Origin: Micromonospora cremea
GTDB lineage: Bacteria > Actinomycetota > Actinomycetes > Mycobacteriales > Micromonosporaceae
Reading direction: 5' to 3'
Assembly (NCBI RefSeq): GCF_900143515.1
Contig: NZ_FSQT01000001.1
Coordinates: 2,418,001 to 2,482,000, forward strand
Length of the DNA stretch: 64,000 nt
Below the pieces are notes generated by a model, which had not been told where the DNA came from, did no database searches, and worked only from the letters and a program-made list of their open reading frames with translations. The position numbers were made by a program, and so were the translations under genes. Below, in pieces: positions 35,123 through 43,799 of this stretch. How positions within the stretch are numbered: position 1 is the first letter of the stretch; each line of letters opens with the position of its first letter.

Positions 35123-36642
35123 GCGGTCACTCCTTGACCGGTGGCGGCGAACATGATGGAGGTCTCGTCCGCCTCGGCCCGGGACAGCTCGCGGACCAGT
35201 CGCCCCTCGTGCATGACCAGGACCCGGTCGGCCATGCCGAGCACCTCGGGCAGTTCGCTGCTGATCATGAGGATGGCCAGTCCCTCGCCGGCCAGCTCCG
35301 AGAGCAGGCGGTGCACCTCGGACTTGGTGCCGACGTCGATGCCACGGGTCGGCTCGTCGATGATCAGGATCCGTGGTTCGGTGGCCAGCCACTTGGCGAG
35401 CACGACCTTCTGCTGGTTGCCGCCTGAGAGGGTCGCCACCGGGGCGCCGAGCCGGGCCGCCTTCACCTGCAACCGCCGCGTCCAGCTGCGGGCCTCGGCG
35501 CGCTCCGCGCCGCCGAGCAGGAGGCCCAGCCGGCTCAGCGCCCGGCGGCGGGCCAGCGTCGCGTTGCGCTCCACCGACAGCTCCATGACCAGGCCCTGCT
35601 GCCGCCGGTCCTCGGGGACCAGCGCCATGCCGGCGGCGATCGCCCGCCCCGGCTTGCCCGCCGGGACGCCCCGGCCGGCCACCAGCACCTCGCCCGCGTC
35701 GTAGCGGTCGACGCCGAAGACCGCGCGGGCGACCTCGCTGCGGCCGGCGCCGACCAGCCCGGCGAGTGCGACGATCTCCCCGCCCCGGACGCAGAACGAG
35801 ACGTCGGTGAAGACGCCGGCCCGGGTCAGCCCGCGGACCTCGAGCAGCGTGTCCCGCAGCTCGGCGGCCTGCTTGGGGTAGAGCGAGGAGACGTCCCGGC
35901 CGACCATGCGTCGCACCACCTCGTCGACGGTGAGGTCGGCGGCCGGATCGCTGGAGACCCAGGCGCCGTCGCGCAGCACGGTGACGCGGTGGCAGAGGTC
36001 GAACACCTCGTCGAACCGGTGCGAGATGAACAGCACCGCCGCGCCGCGTTCGCAGAGCGACCGGGCGACCGCGAAGAGCCGCTCGACCTCCACACCGGAG
36101 AGCGCGGCGGTGGGCTCGTCCATGACCAGGACGCGGGCGTCGAAGGAGATCGCCTTGGCGATCTCGACGAGCTGCTGGTCGGCGATGGAGAGCCCCCGGG
36201 CGGGGCGCGTCGGGTCGATCCGGACCCCGAGCCGCTGGAACAGCCGCTCGGCGTCGCGGTTCATCGCCGCGCTGTCGATGCGGCGCAGGCCGCGAAGCGG
36301 TTGCCGGCCCACGAAGATGTTCTCCGCCACGGACAGATCCGGGAAGAGCGTGGGCTCCTGGTAGATGACGGCGATGCCGGCGGCCCGGGCGTCGGCGGGG
36401 CCGCGCAGCCGCAGGGGCTGCCCGTCCAGGGTCATCTCGCCGGCGTCCGGCGGGTGCGCGCCGGCCAGGATCTTCACCAGGGTGGACTTGCCCGCCCCGT
36501 TCTCGCCGACCAGGGCATGGGCCTCACCGGCGTGCAGCGCCAGGTGCACCCCACGCAGCGCGGCGACGGCCCCGAAGGACTTCGTCACGCCGTCGAGTAC
36601 CAGCAGCGGAACGCCGTCCGTGCCTGGTGCGTCGGCGGTCAT
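35119..36642 (-). CDS. rhaT: Rhamnose ABC importer ATPase (two nucleotide-binding domains)
   Basis: A 507-residue tandem ATPase of the RbsA class. The first domain has Walker [10 protein letters not shown], a [14 protein letters not shown] signature and MDEPTAALS. The second has the degenerate [12 protein letters not shown] loop, [15 protein letters not shown] and [11 protein letters not shown]. It is the first gene of the minus-strand rha operon; its start is 13 bp from the operator at 36655-36666, with GGAAGGGA as ribosome site between them. Confidence 0.92.
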   Translation of the reverse strand: MTADAPGTDGVPLLVLDGVTKSFGAVAALRGVHLALHAGEAHALVGENGAGKSTLVKILAGAHPPDAGEMTLDGQPLRLRGPADARAAGIAVIYQEPTLFPDLSVAENIFVGRQPLRGLRRIDSAAMNRDAERLFQRLGVRIDPTRPARGLSIADQQLVEIAKAISFDARVLVMDEPTAALSGVEVERLFAVARSLCERGAAVLFISHRFDEVFDLCHRVTVLRDGAWVSSDPAADLTVDEVVRRMVGRDVSSLYPKQAAELRDTLLEVRGLTRAGVFTDVSFCVRGGEIVALAGLVGAGRSEVARAVFGVDRYDAGEVLVAGRGVPAGKPGRAIAAGMALVPEDRRQQGLVMELSVERNATLARRRALSRLGLLLGGAERAEARSWTRRLQVKAARLGAPVATLSGGNQQKVVLAKWLATEPRILIIDEPTRGIDVGTKSEVHRLLSELAGEGLAILMISSELPEVLGMADRVLVMHEGRLVRELSRAEADETSIMFAATGQGVTA

Positions 36643-36654
36643 CCGATCCCTTCC

Positions 36655-36666
36655 TGAATCGTTTCA
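36655..36666. promoter_or_regulatory. Operator of the rhamnose operon
   Basis: TGAATCGTTTCA, a LacI-type near-palindrome with central CG, directly upstream of the ribosome site of the transporter operon. It would block transcription there when bound by the divergently encoded LacI regulator. The same sequence recurs at 19367-19378. Confidence 0.75.
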
Positions 36667-36811
36667 TGAGTCGTGCATGGACCGTAGGGGGAGGCATTCG
36701 AGAGCGTCAAGAGTTTCACAACGATTTCTTCCCTGTTGCTGATGCGGGCTCCCCGCCCCCTCCCGTGCCGCCGGTCGGCGAGGCGACGCGCGGGGCCACC
36801 GCCCGGCTGGA

Positions 36812-36823
36812 TGAAACGTTTTA
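36812..36823. promoter_or_regulatory. Operator near the LacI regulator promoter
   Basis: TGAAACGTTTTA, again with central CG and one mismatch to a perfect palindrome. It lies about 127 bp upstream of the regulator start and about 150 bp from the first operator, so one repressor could bridge the two and also control itself. Confidence 0.7.
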
Positions 36824-36949
36824 GCCGCTATACACTGCCGGAGCTACCCGGTCCAGCCGTCCCGCGCGACGGACTGTCCGGGGATCACCGCGACCGCGAC
36901 CCGCGCCGGGCCCGTGGCCGCGACCACCGCACGGAACGTCGAGGGAGTC

Positions 36950-37981
36950 ATGGCAACGGCGAACATCAAGGAGGTCGCCCGGCACGCCGGCGTCTCCCTC
37001 GGCACGGTGAGCAACGTGCTCAACCGGCCCGACACGGTCGCCCCCGCCACCCGTCAGCGGGTGCTCGACGCCATCAACACCCTCGGATACGTCCGCAACG
37101 ACTCCGCGCGCCAACTGCGCGCCGGGCACAGCCGCACCGTGGCCATCGTCGTCCTGGACGTGGCCAACCCGTTCTTCACCGACGTCGTGCGCGGCGCCGA
37201 ACAGGTGGTCGAGGAAGCCGGCGCCATGCTCGTCGTCTGCAACAGCGGCGAGGACAGCGCCCGCGAGCGCCGCCACCTGGAGCTGCTGGAGGAGCAGCGG
37301 GTCCGCGGCGTCCTCATCACCCCGGTCGGCCACGGCCCCCAGCCCAACCTGGACAAGCTCATCGACCGGGGCATCCCGGTCGTGCTCGTGGACCGGGGCA
37401 CGGGCCGGGCGAACCGCTGCTCGGTGGCGGTCGACGACGTCCTCGGCGGCCGGCTCGCCATGGACCACCTCCTGGACCAGGGCCACCACCGCATCGCCTA
37501 CCTCGGCGGACCGCTCTCCATCGCCCAGGTCGCCGACCGGCACGCCGGCGCCGCCGCAGCGCTGGACGAACGCGACAGCGGCGCCGAACTCCGGGTGGCG
37601 GTGACCACCAACCTGACCGTCGCCGCCGGCCGGCGCGCCGCCGAGGAGCTGCTGGCACTCCCGGCACGGCAGCGCCCCACCGCCGTCTTCTGCGCCAACG
37701 ACCTGATCGCACTCGGCGTGCTCCAGGAGTTGACCGCGCGCGGCCTACGGGTGCCGGCCGACGTGGCCATCGTCGGCTACGACGACATCGAGTTCGCCGA
37801 CGCGGCGGCGGTGCCGCTGTCATCGGTACGCCAGCCCCGCGACCAGCTCGGCCGCACCGCGGCGCAGCTGCTGCTGGAGGAGGCCGAGCCGGGCGACGCG
37901 CACCGGCACCGGCACGTGGTCTTCCAGCCGGAGCTGGTCGTCCGCCGCTCCAGCGACCACCCCCGGCGCGCCCGGCGCTGA
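36950..37981 (+). CDS. LacI-family regulator of L-rhamnose catabolism
   Basis: About 343 residues from ATG 36950, preceded by GAGGGAG; an in-frame earlier start at 36914 would add 12 residues with no family match. The HTH is ANIKEVARHAGVSLGTVSNV, the hinge helix contains NDSARQLRAGHSRTVA, and the sugar-binding core has VVLDVANPFFTDVV and AIVGYDDIEFA. Divergent orientation from the importer operon and two flanking operators indicate autoregulated repression relieved by rhamnose or a phosphorylated intermediate. Confidence 0.88.
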   Translation: MATANIKEVARHAGVSLGTVSNVLNRPDTVAPATRQRVLDAINTLGYVRNDSARQLRAGHSRTVAIVVLDVANPFFTDVVRGAEQVVEEAGAMLVVCNSGEDSARERRHLELLEEQRVRGVLITPVGHGPQPNLDKLIDRGIPVVLVDRGTGRANRCSVAVDDVLGGRLAMDHLLDQGHHRIAYLGGPLSIAQVADRHAGAAAALDERDSGAELRVAVTTNLTVAAGRRAAEELLALPARQRPTAVFCANDLIALGVLQELTARGLRVPADVAIVGYDDIEFADAAAVPLSSVRQPRDQLGRTAAQLLLEEAEPGDAHRHRHVVFQPELVVRRSSDHPRRARR

Positions 37982-38044
37982 CCGCCCGAACCGCACCAAT
38001 GAGCTGGCGCGGCGGTTTCCGGGTGGCCAGACCGGCTGGGCTGG

Positions 38045-38116
38045 CCCTTTGCTCTGCTTCAACGGACGCGACGACACGGCACCGCCGGTGTTGCGCCGAT
38101 TGAAGCAGAGCAAGGG
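38045..38116. repeat. Long-loop inverted repeat next to the TnpB element
   Basis: TTGCTCTGCTTCAA (38049-38062) and its complement (38100-38113) are separated by 37 bases. The position after the LacI gene fits a terminator, but the right arm abuts the right end of the TnpB element and would supply the guide of its RNA. Confidence 0.6.
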
Positions 38117-38117
38117 C

Positions 38118-38185
38118 GTGTCAGCTTCTCGACCCTGAAGGGCCGAGCTTGCGGATCGTGACGGCTCGTGGTGATGAGCACGAGG
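38118..38185 (-). ncRNA. Putative TnpB omega RNA (reRNA) scaffold
   Basis: The bases directly downstream of the tnpB stop fold into two good hairpins on the coding strand. One has stem GTGAC-CTCGTG pairing with CACGAG and GTCAC. The other has stem CTCGGCCC with a TTCA loop and GGGTCGAG (one G-U pair), followed by AAGCTGAC at the apparent element end. This is the position and layout of the RNA that guides TnpB, which is processed from the tnpB 3' end and whose guide is the flanking DNA. It is a structural inference. Confidence 0.55.
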
Positions 38186-39183
38186 TCACGCCGCGTTCGG
38201 CAGGCTGACGGCTGCCCAGCCCGTAACACCGCGTGCGGCGATGTTGCGGGCTGCGTTCCGGTCGGCGTGCTCAGCGAAGCCGCACGACCGGCAGTGGAAG
38301 GTGGATTGGTTGGGCCGGTTGGCCTTGGCGACGTGTCCGCAGGTGGAGCATCCCTGCGAGGTGTACGCCGGGTCGACGTGCACGACCGCCACTGCGGACC
38401 GCTTCGCCTGGTAGGCGATGTACTGGCCGAGTTGGTGGAACGCCCACGAGTGCAGCGTGACCCGCTGGGGCCGTCTGAGCCGTACCCGGTCGCGGATGCC
38501 GCCCAGGTCTTCCAGGGCGATTCCGCGGCCGGTGCGTTCGGCCTCGGTCACGATGCTCTTGGCGATGCGGTGGTTGGTGTCGGCGGCGAACCGGGATTCC
38601 TTGCGGCGGCGTTTCTTCAGCAGCCGCTTGGCGGACTTGGTGCCGATGGCCTGGAGTTTCGCGCGCAGGCGCTGGTTGCGGTGCCGGACCCGGTTTGTGG
38701 CCTTGCCGCAGTAGTGGCGGCCGTCGGAGTCGGTGGCGAGGTTGGCGATGCCGAGGTCGACGCCGAGGAACCCGTCCGGCTCCTTAGTGGGTGCGTCGGG
38801 GATGTCGCAGGTGGCGTACAGGAACCACTTGCCGTCCCGGCGGACCAGGTCCGACTCGCCGCGGCGGTGCGCGAGCAGGAGGGCGTGCTGCTGGTCGGAG
38901 CAGCCGAACCGGATCGGCCCGGATCGGCCAGCGACCGTCCAGATTGACACGGTGCGGGCAGCCAGTTGCCAGGACAGGCAACGGTCGTCGAACGGCTGCG
39001 CCGCGTCGCGACGGAACCGGATCGGTTTGCCCTCGGTGGCCTGGCGCCTCTTCGACCCTGGCTTGCCGAGGTTGCCGGCTTGGATGTTGGCCGTCAGGGT
39101 GGCGTACGCGCCGGATACCTTCCGGGCGACGTGGATGGCGGGCTGCGCGGACAGACCCATGTCCTTCAACGTGCCGTCAAAGC
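38186..39183 (-). pseudogene. tnpB: TnpB (IS605 OrfB-like) nuclease gene, N-terminus missing
   Basis: About 330 recognisable residues of TnpB from DGTLKDMGLSAQPAIHVA to the stop. The RuvC active site looks whole: GVDLGIANLATDS (Asp), ALEDLGGI (Glu) and HADRNAARNIA (Asp), with the zinc ribbon CSTCGH...CRSCGF between. The first 60-70 residues of a normal TnpB are absent; at about 39183 the sequence passes into an unrelated plus-strand gene end. The left end of the element is therefore lost and no TnpA is present. It is probably immobile, and whether the shortened protein folds is open. Confidence 0.8.
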
Positions 39184-39184
39184 T

Positions 39185-39404
39185 TGAGGTAGTCGGACCG
39201 ATCGACGTTGAGGACCAGGGCGACGACCGTGCGACGGTGACTGCCCAGGTCCATGCGGTCTGGTGGCAGGAGCAGATCAACCTCAGCGGCACAGCCCACC
39301 CGTGGCGGTTCGAGACCCGGCGAGACGCCGGCGGCTGGCGGGTGTGGGCAGCCGACCTGCCGCCGTGGTGCGGTGTGCACGTCCGGGCAGCCGCATGTCG
39401 TTGA
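39185..39404 (+). pseudogene. 3' end of an unknown protein gene cut by the TnpB element
   Basis: The frame reads VEDQGDDRATVTAQVHAVWW, then NLSGTAHPWRFETRR and GGWRVWAADLPPWCGVHVRA, ending at TGA 39404. It has the look of a real C-terminus: a beta-strand-rich domain of a secreted or lipoprotein type, with alternating charged and aromatic residues and two cysteines. The 5' part is missing exactly where TnpB sequence begins. No function is assigned. Confidence 0.5.
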
Positions 39405-39510
39405 GTCTCAGCGGCCGGTAGTGATTCCCGGATACGGAAAGTTGCGGCAGCACTACGCGATGGATCGGAAGGCGTTGCATCGTGGTGTGTTTGTGTCAGG
39501 TGGAGTTCAA

Positions 39511-40176
39511 CTACTCGTCCCGCCGGCTGCCGAACATCGAGACCAGCCGAGCCACCAGGGTGATCAGGAAGATCTGGCCAGAGAGCGCGTCGAGAACCGC
39601 GAGGCTACGGGCCGGCTCGCCGGCCGCGACGAAATCACCGTACCCAGTTGTGGTCATGGTGATGAAGGCGAAGTACTGGATTGTCGCGCTGTTGGCCGGC
39701 CGGCCGTTTGCGAACAGCGGATCGTGCTGGAGTTGCGAGAGGGCCGAGAACAGCGCGGCGAAGAGGAACCCGATCAGCAGGTACACGCTCAACGCGCCGA
39801 AGATCGTCTGAAGTGTGACCACCCGATGGTGGATCAATATCCGCCACAGCATGACCGCGATCGTGAACGCCAGTGTTCCGGCAAGCCACAGCGAGACGAC
39901 ACTGTGCACGAACCGGTTGGTCACCACGAGGGTCACCACAACCGAGGCCAGCACTCCCGCCACCAACACCCGCCCGGCTGTACCCGCCCTCGGTCCGGGC
40001 AGCTGGGACGGGCGCAGCAGCACGACCAGCACCATCGCGTCGAGCAGGAGCGGGAAGACCCGGGCCCGTTCGTGCGTGACCAGGGCCGACAGCAGGAAGG
40101 CGCCGATCAGCAGCAGGAAGACCAGCCCGTAGTGGTCAGACGAGCTGCGGTCTGGTTCGGCTTGGGGCGCCGCCAC
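39511..40176 (-). CDS. Two-pore-segment potassium channel family protein
   Basis: A 221-residue membrane protein with about five to six hydrophobic segments. The last two flank the pore loop ITMTTTGYGDFVAAG, whose TTGYGD is the K+ selectivity filter. There is no RCK or cyclic-nucleotide domain; the protein ends shortly after the inner helix (LITLVARLVSMFG). The GTG start at 40174-40176 is accepted for lack of a better one. It probably conducts K+; gating is unknown. Confidence 0.85.
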   Translation of the reverse strand: MAAPQAEPDRSSSDHYGLVFLLLIGAFLLSALVTHERARVFPLLLDAMVLVVLLRPSQLPGPRAGTAGRVLVAGVLASVVVTLVVTNRFVHSVVSLWLAGTLAFTIAVMLWRILIHHRVVTLQTIFGALSVYLLIGFLFAALFSALSQLQHDPLFANGRPANSATIQYFAFITMTTTGYGDFVAAGEPARSLAVLDALSGQIFLITLVARLVSMFGSRRDE

Positions 40177-40534
40177 GTCGGTCCGCCGCTAGCCCCAGGC
40201 GGGATCGGTCAGGAACCGACTGAGCGTCAAGGCACTCCCGTTGTGGCCGATAGCTACCGGAATTTGCAAGGGCTTGTGGACGGCGCGCCGCAGCCTCAGC
40301 CACACCGCATCGGGCAGCCCACGCGGCACTGGTACGGCGGATTCGACCACTAGCCGCGTGTACCCAAGCGTATGGGATCGAAACTCCTGGCCGGCCGGCC
40401 GGAAGCCTGAGCCAGGCGTCATGACGAGCTGCTGCGGCAGTGGCGTCAGTACCGCGGCGAGATGGACCGCTGTGCCGCCGGTGGTGCAACAGATTCGGGG
40501 ATCTCGAGCATTCAACGTCTGTTGGCATAGGACG
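40177..40534. other. Intergenic stretch without a convincing gene
   Basis: 358 bp between divergent genes. It should contain both promoters. Open frames exist on both strands but none shows protein-like composition or family motifs. Confidence 0.45.
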
Positions 40535-41680
40535 ATGTCGTGGGGAGGCGATGGACTCGCGGAGGTGAAGTTGTCCAGCCGGCTTCGGAGTACTTCGCGG
40601 GAGCGTGTGCGGCGGACAGGCCGAGATGTGTACGAGCGCCTTCGCACGTACCTCATCGTCGCGGCGCAGGCGGGTTTGGCGGCCGAGCTGTCCTGGTTCA
40701 TCACGCGCGACGTGCTGCACAATGCGGAGCCGTTGTTCGCGCCCGCCGTCGCCGTCGGCACGATCGCGGGAGCCATCGGTAATCGGATCAGGCGAACGCT
40801 GGAGGTCATTGGCGGGGTGATCGTGGGGGCGGTGATCGCGCATGTGATCACACGGACGATCGGGGCAGGGCCGGTGCAAACCGGCGTGATCGTGGCATTG
40901 GCCATCTCGGCGGCAGTCGCGGTTCGGGGCGGCGGTGCCATCATGGCGCAGGCAGGAGGCACAGCCTTGCTGTTGGGATCGGTGGCGCAAGGACCGGATC
41001 TGGCTGTGTCGAAAACGGAAAGTGCGGTAGTCGGTGGTGTGGTCGCCATCGCCGTCGCGTACCTGATCCTGCCACTCAACCCGATGCGCGTCGCACATCG
41101 CACCATCCGTCCGACGGTGGATGCCTTCGCCCGTGAACTGACCGCTACCGCCGACGCACTGACCCACCGTGACCTTCAACAGGCCGAGGACGCCCTACAA
41201 CGCTTCTCCGCCACATGGGAGCAAAGACAGAAGACGACCGAGGTGGTTGCGGCAGCGCAGCAGGTCGTCGTCCTCTCACCGTGGCAAAGACGACGACTCG
41301 GCATGCTGCGCCGGTACCAGCACGCCGCCGAGCACCTGGAACACGCCTACAGCAGCGCGTGCGAGATGCTGCAGTGGGCGACGGCGACCATACGCGCCGG
41401 TGAGCCAGTGCCGGCCGGCCTTCCCGCGTCGATCGAGCACCTCGGCCAGGCGCTGAGGCTCCTGTTCCATGACTTCCTCGCCGGCCGCGAGCCGGATCCT
41501 CCGCGCGCGCGGGCACAGCAGGCGATCAAAGACGTCAACGAGGCATGCGCTGAAGGCGTCGAGTTCTCCGGGACAGTGGTCGCCACGCGAGTGCGCGCTG
41601 TCGCCAGTGAGCTGCTCCAAGCCTCCGGACTGCCACAAGCCGAGGCGAACAAGCAGGCGGGCCTAAAGGCAGACGTTTAG
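40535..41680 (+). CDS. FUSC / aromatic-acid-exporter family membrane protein
   Basis: About 381 residues from ATG 40535 (AGGA just upstream; GTG 40565 is an alternative). The N-terminal half is a FUSC-type membrane domain with about six helices (YLIVAAQAGLAAELSWFI, VAVGTIAGAIGNRIRRTLEV, GAGPVQTGVIVALAIS). A cytoplasmic helical half follows, with EQRQKTTEVVAAAQQVV and a C-terminal helical bundle. Relatives are proposed exporters of aromatic acids or similar organic anions. Its stop overlaps the convergent gene at 41677. Confidence 0.8.
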   Translation: MSWGGDGLAEVKLSSRLRSTSRERVRRTGRDVYERLRTYLIVAAQAGLAAELSWFITRDVLHNAEPLFAPAVAVGTIAGAIGNRIRRTLEVIGGVIVGAVIAHVITRTIGAGPVQTGVIVALAISAAVAVRGGGAIMAQAGGTALLLGSVAQGPDLAVSKTESAVVGGVVAIAVAYLILPLNPMRVAHRTIRPTVDAFARELTATADALTHRDLQQAEDALQRFSATWEQRQKTTEVVAAAQQVVVLSPWQRRRLGMLRRYQHAAEHLEHAYSSACEMLQWATATIRAGEPVPAGLPASIEHLGQALRLLFHDFLAGREPDPPRARAQQAIKDVNEACAEGVEFSGTVVATRVRAVASELLQASGLPQAEANKQAGLKADV

Positions 41681-41943
41681 CCAAGGCGTCTGCGCTCCGA
41701 CTCCTGCCGGACCGCTGCGGTGAGGTCACGCCATGCACCGGCCGAGGTCTTCATCATCCGGTCGACCATCGCTCGGGCCGATCCTTCGTCGGGGAAGTCG
41801 TAGAAGACCTCACGCCCACCGTCACCACCGAGGCGGCCACGCACCCGCCAGAGCCGACCGTCGGAAACCAGCCAGATATCCCGCCTGGCAATGCTGCCCC
41901 ATGCCCGGTTCCACCAGCGACCATGCACCTCCACCAGGAGCAC
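41677..41943 (-). CDS. Small conserved-looking hypothetical protein
   Basis: 88 residues from GTG 41941-41943. The sequence is compact and protein-like: VEVHGRWWNRAWGSIARRDI, a Gly-rich turn (RLGGDGGREVFYDF) and a helix DEGSARAMVDRMM. It is soluble with no signal peptide and of unknown family. Its TAA overlaps the TAG of the convergent FUSC gene, a tight arrangement that supports both. Confidence 0.7.
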   Translation of the reverse strand: MLLVEVHGRWWNRAWGSIARRDIWLVSDGRLWRVRGRLGGDGGREVFYDFPDEGSARAMVDRMMKTSAGAWRDLTAAVRQESERRRLG

Positions 41944-42583
41944 CCTAGTCGAACGTGTGTTCGATCCGCCGGCTGCCGGCGGAGTTGTTCAAAGTTTCTG
42001 TACGTCTTCAAGGCGGCCCTTGACGGGCCGCACGCGCCGCCGCCTGGGCGCGCGTCCGACGGCTGGCGCGGAGAGCGGAGAGCCCGGGGCCGCCGCAGAC
42101 GGTAGCGCTGAGAGTGGTTGAGGTTCGTGGGCCGGCAGCCGGCCCCGCCGCGCCCGAGCGACGCGGCGCAGGGAAGGGCACGCCGGGTCCGCGCGGCGAG
42201 TCGCGGCGGCGAACCGGTCGCGGTCACTGCGCCTCCGGCGGGGGCGCAACGACTCCAGGATGGCCGGGGCTCCGTCCGCGCGTTGCGGTCCGTGGGTGGT
42301 TGCGCAGGGCCATCCCGCCAGCCATCGACCCGGGCAAGCCGAGCAGACCCCCGCCCGACCCGCCAGCGTCCGAACCCGCGTCAAGGTCCGCTTGACATGG
42401 CGGGCCGGGCGGCGCCCCGCTCCCCAGGAGGGCGGGTCGGCGGCAGACAGTGAGGATGGTGGGGTGGGTCGCCGGGCTGGTCTGACTCACCGGCAGACCG
42501 ACGCTTGCTGTCCTCATCCCGATTCGTCGACCAAGCCCGGTGGCCTCACGAGCTGCATGTCACCGGTCAGGCGTCGTGACTTG
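41944..42583. other. Gene-poor stretch before the IS110 element
   Basis: 640 bp of very GC-rich sequence in which all six frames are open in parts but none looks like protein. A short hairpin (GCGGCCC arms, 42013-42031) is the only regular feature. It may be old, decayed coding DNA. Confidence 0.5.
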
Positions 42584-43758
42584 ATAGGAGCCTGTGCGCG
42601 AGGCGCCCACCGCTGTGTTGTCCGATCACCTGACCGGTGACGTGTCCACAGATTCTCGACGCAGACGAGAAGTGCGGACCTCACCAGCATGGCAGCCAAA
42701 AAACGATCAGTTATCGGTGGTGTCGACACCCACCGCGATACCCACCACGCCGCGGTCATCGACAGCACCGGCGGCCTCCTGGGCGACGCCGAGTTCCCCG
42801 CGACCACCGCCGGCTACGCGGACCTGCTGGCCTGGATGCGCTCCTTCGGACGGGTAACGGCCGTGGGAGTCGAGGGCACCGGCAGCTACGGCGCCGGGCT
42901 GGCCCGCTACCTCACCAGCAAGAAGGTGCCTGTCGCGGAAGTGGACCGGCCCGACCGGCGAGCCCGTCGCGCTCAGGGCAAGTCCGACTCGATCGACGCC
43001 ATCGCCGCCGCCCGCGCGACCCTCGGCGGCACCGCCAAGGCACCCCGAAAACCCGCACCGGACCGGTCGAGGCGATCCGCGCCCTCAGGGTCGCCCGTCG
43101 AGGAGCGGTCAAGGCCCGCACGGCGGCCCTGAACCAGATGCGCGGCCTGGTCGCTGCCGCGCCCGAGGCCTTGCGAGCCCACCTGACCAGGGTCAGCGCC
43201 GCCACGCTGGTCAGCCGGTCCGCTGCGCTGACCTACGACCCGGGCAAACTCCACGAGCCGGAACATGCCACCGCCGCAGCGCTGGCCGGACTCGCCCGCC
43301 GGGTCACCGCTCTCACCGACGAAATCACCACCCTCGACCGGCAGGTGGCACCCATCGTCCAGAAAGCGGCACCTCGCACCAGCACCCTGTTCGGCGTCGG
43401 CCCCGACGTCGCCGCTCAACTGCTCACCACCGCCGGCGACAATCCCGAACGTCTCCGATCGGAGGCCGCCCTCGCCCACCTCTGCGGCGCAGCACCCATC
43501 CCCGCCAGCTCAGGACGGGTGCGCCGCCACCGCCTCCACCGAGGAGGTGACCGCGGCGCCAACCACGCCCTGCACACCATCGCACTCTGCCGCATGCGCT
43601 ACGACCAGCGCACCCGCGCCTACGTCCACCGCCGCACCACCGAAGGCCTCAGCAAGCAAGAGATCCTGCGCTGCCTCAAGCGCTACATCGTCCACGACGT
43701 CTACACCGCCCTGCTCGCCGACTTCACCGCCCTGACCACTTGACCTCCATAGGAGTCT
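42584..43758 (+). mobile_element. IS110-family element (first)
   Basis: The transposase gene is bracketed by short direct, not inverted, repeats: ATAGGAGCCT at 42584-42593 and ATAGGAGTCT at 43749-43758, the latter five bases after the stop. IS110 elements lack inverted ends and insert at short core sequences, so these are reasonable boundaries. The roughly 105-base leader before the gene is where a bridge RNA would be encoded. Confidence 0.6.
42689..43743 (+). pseudogene. IS110-family transposase with one frameshift
   Basis: The N-terminal RuvC-like part has the DEDD residues in GGVDTHRDTHHAAV, VGVEGTGSYGAGL and KSDSIDAIAAARA. Near 43039 the frame must change (AAGGCACC, one G short of AAGGGCACC) to continue as GTPKTRTGPVEAIRALRVAR and the Transposase-20 domain, ending in RGGDRGANHALHTIALCRM and a stop at 43743. 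With that base restored the protein would be about 350 residues and normal for the family. Confidence 0.82.
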
Positions 43759-43799
43759 CCGATGTCTCTGTCGTGACGCCCGTGCCGGGCCTGTGGATT

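Noticed and set aside
40189..41106. Long minus-strand open frame of about 305 codons opposite the FUSC gene
   Set aside because: It is the antisense shadow of the FUSC-type protein: Thr/Pro/Ala-rich with no domain features, while the plus strand shows proper membrane helices.
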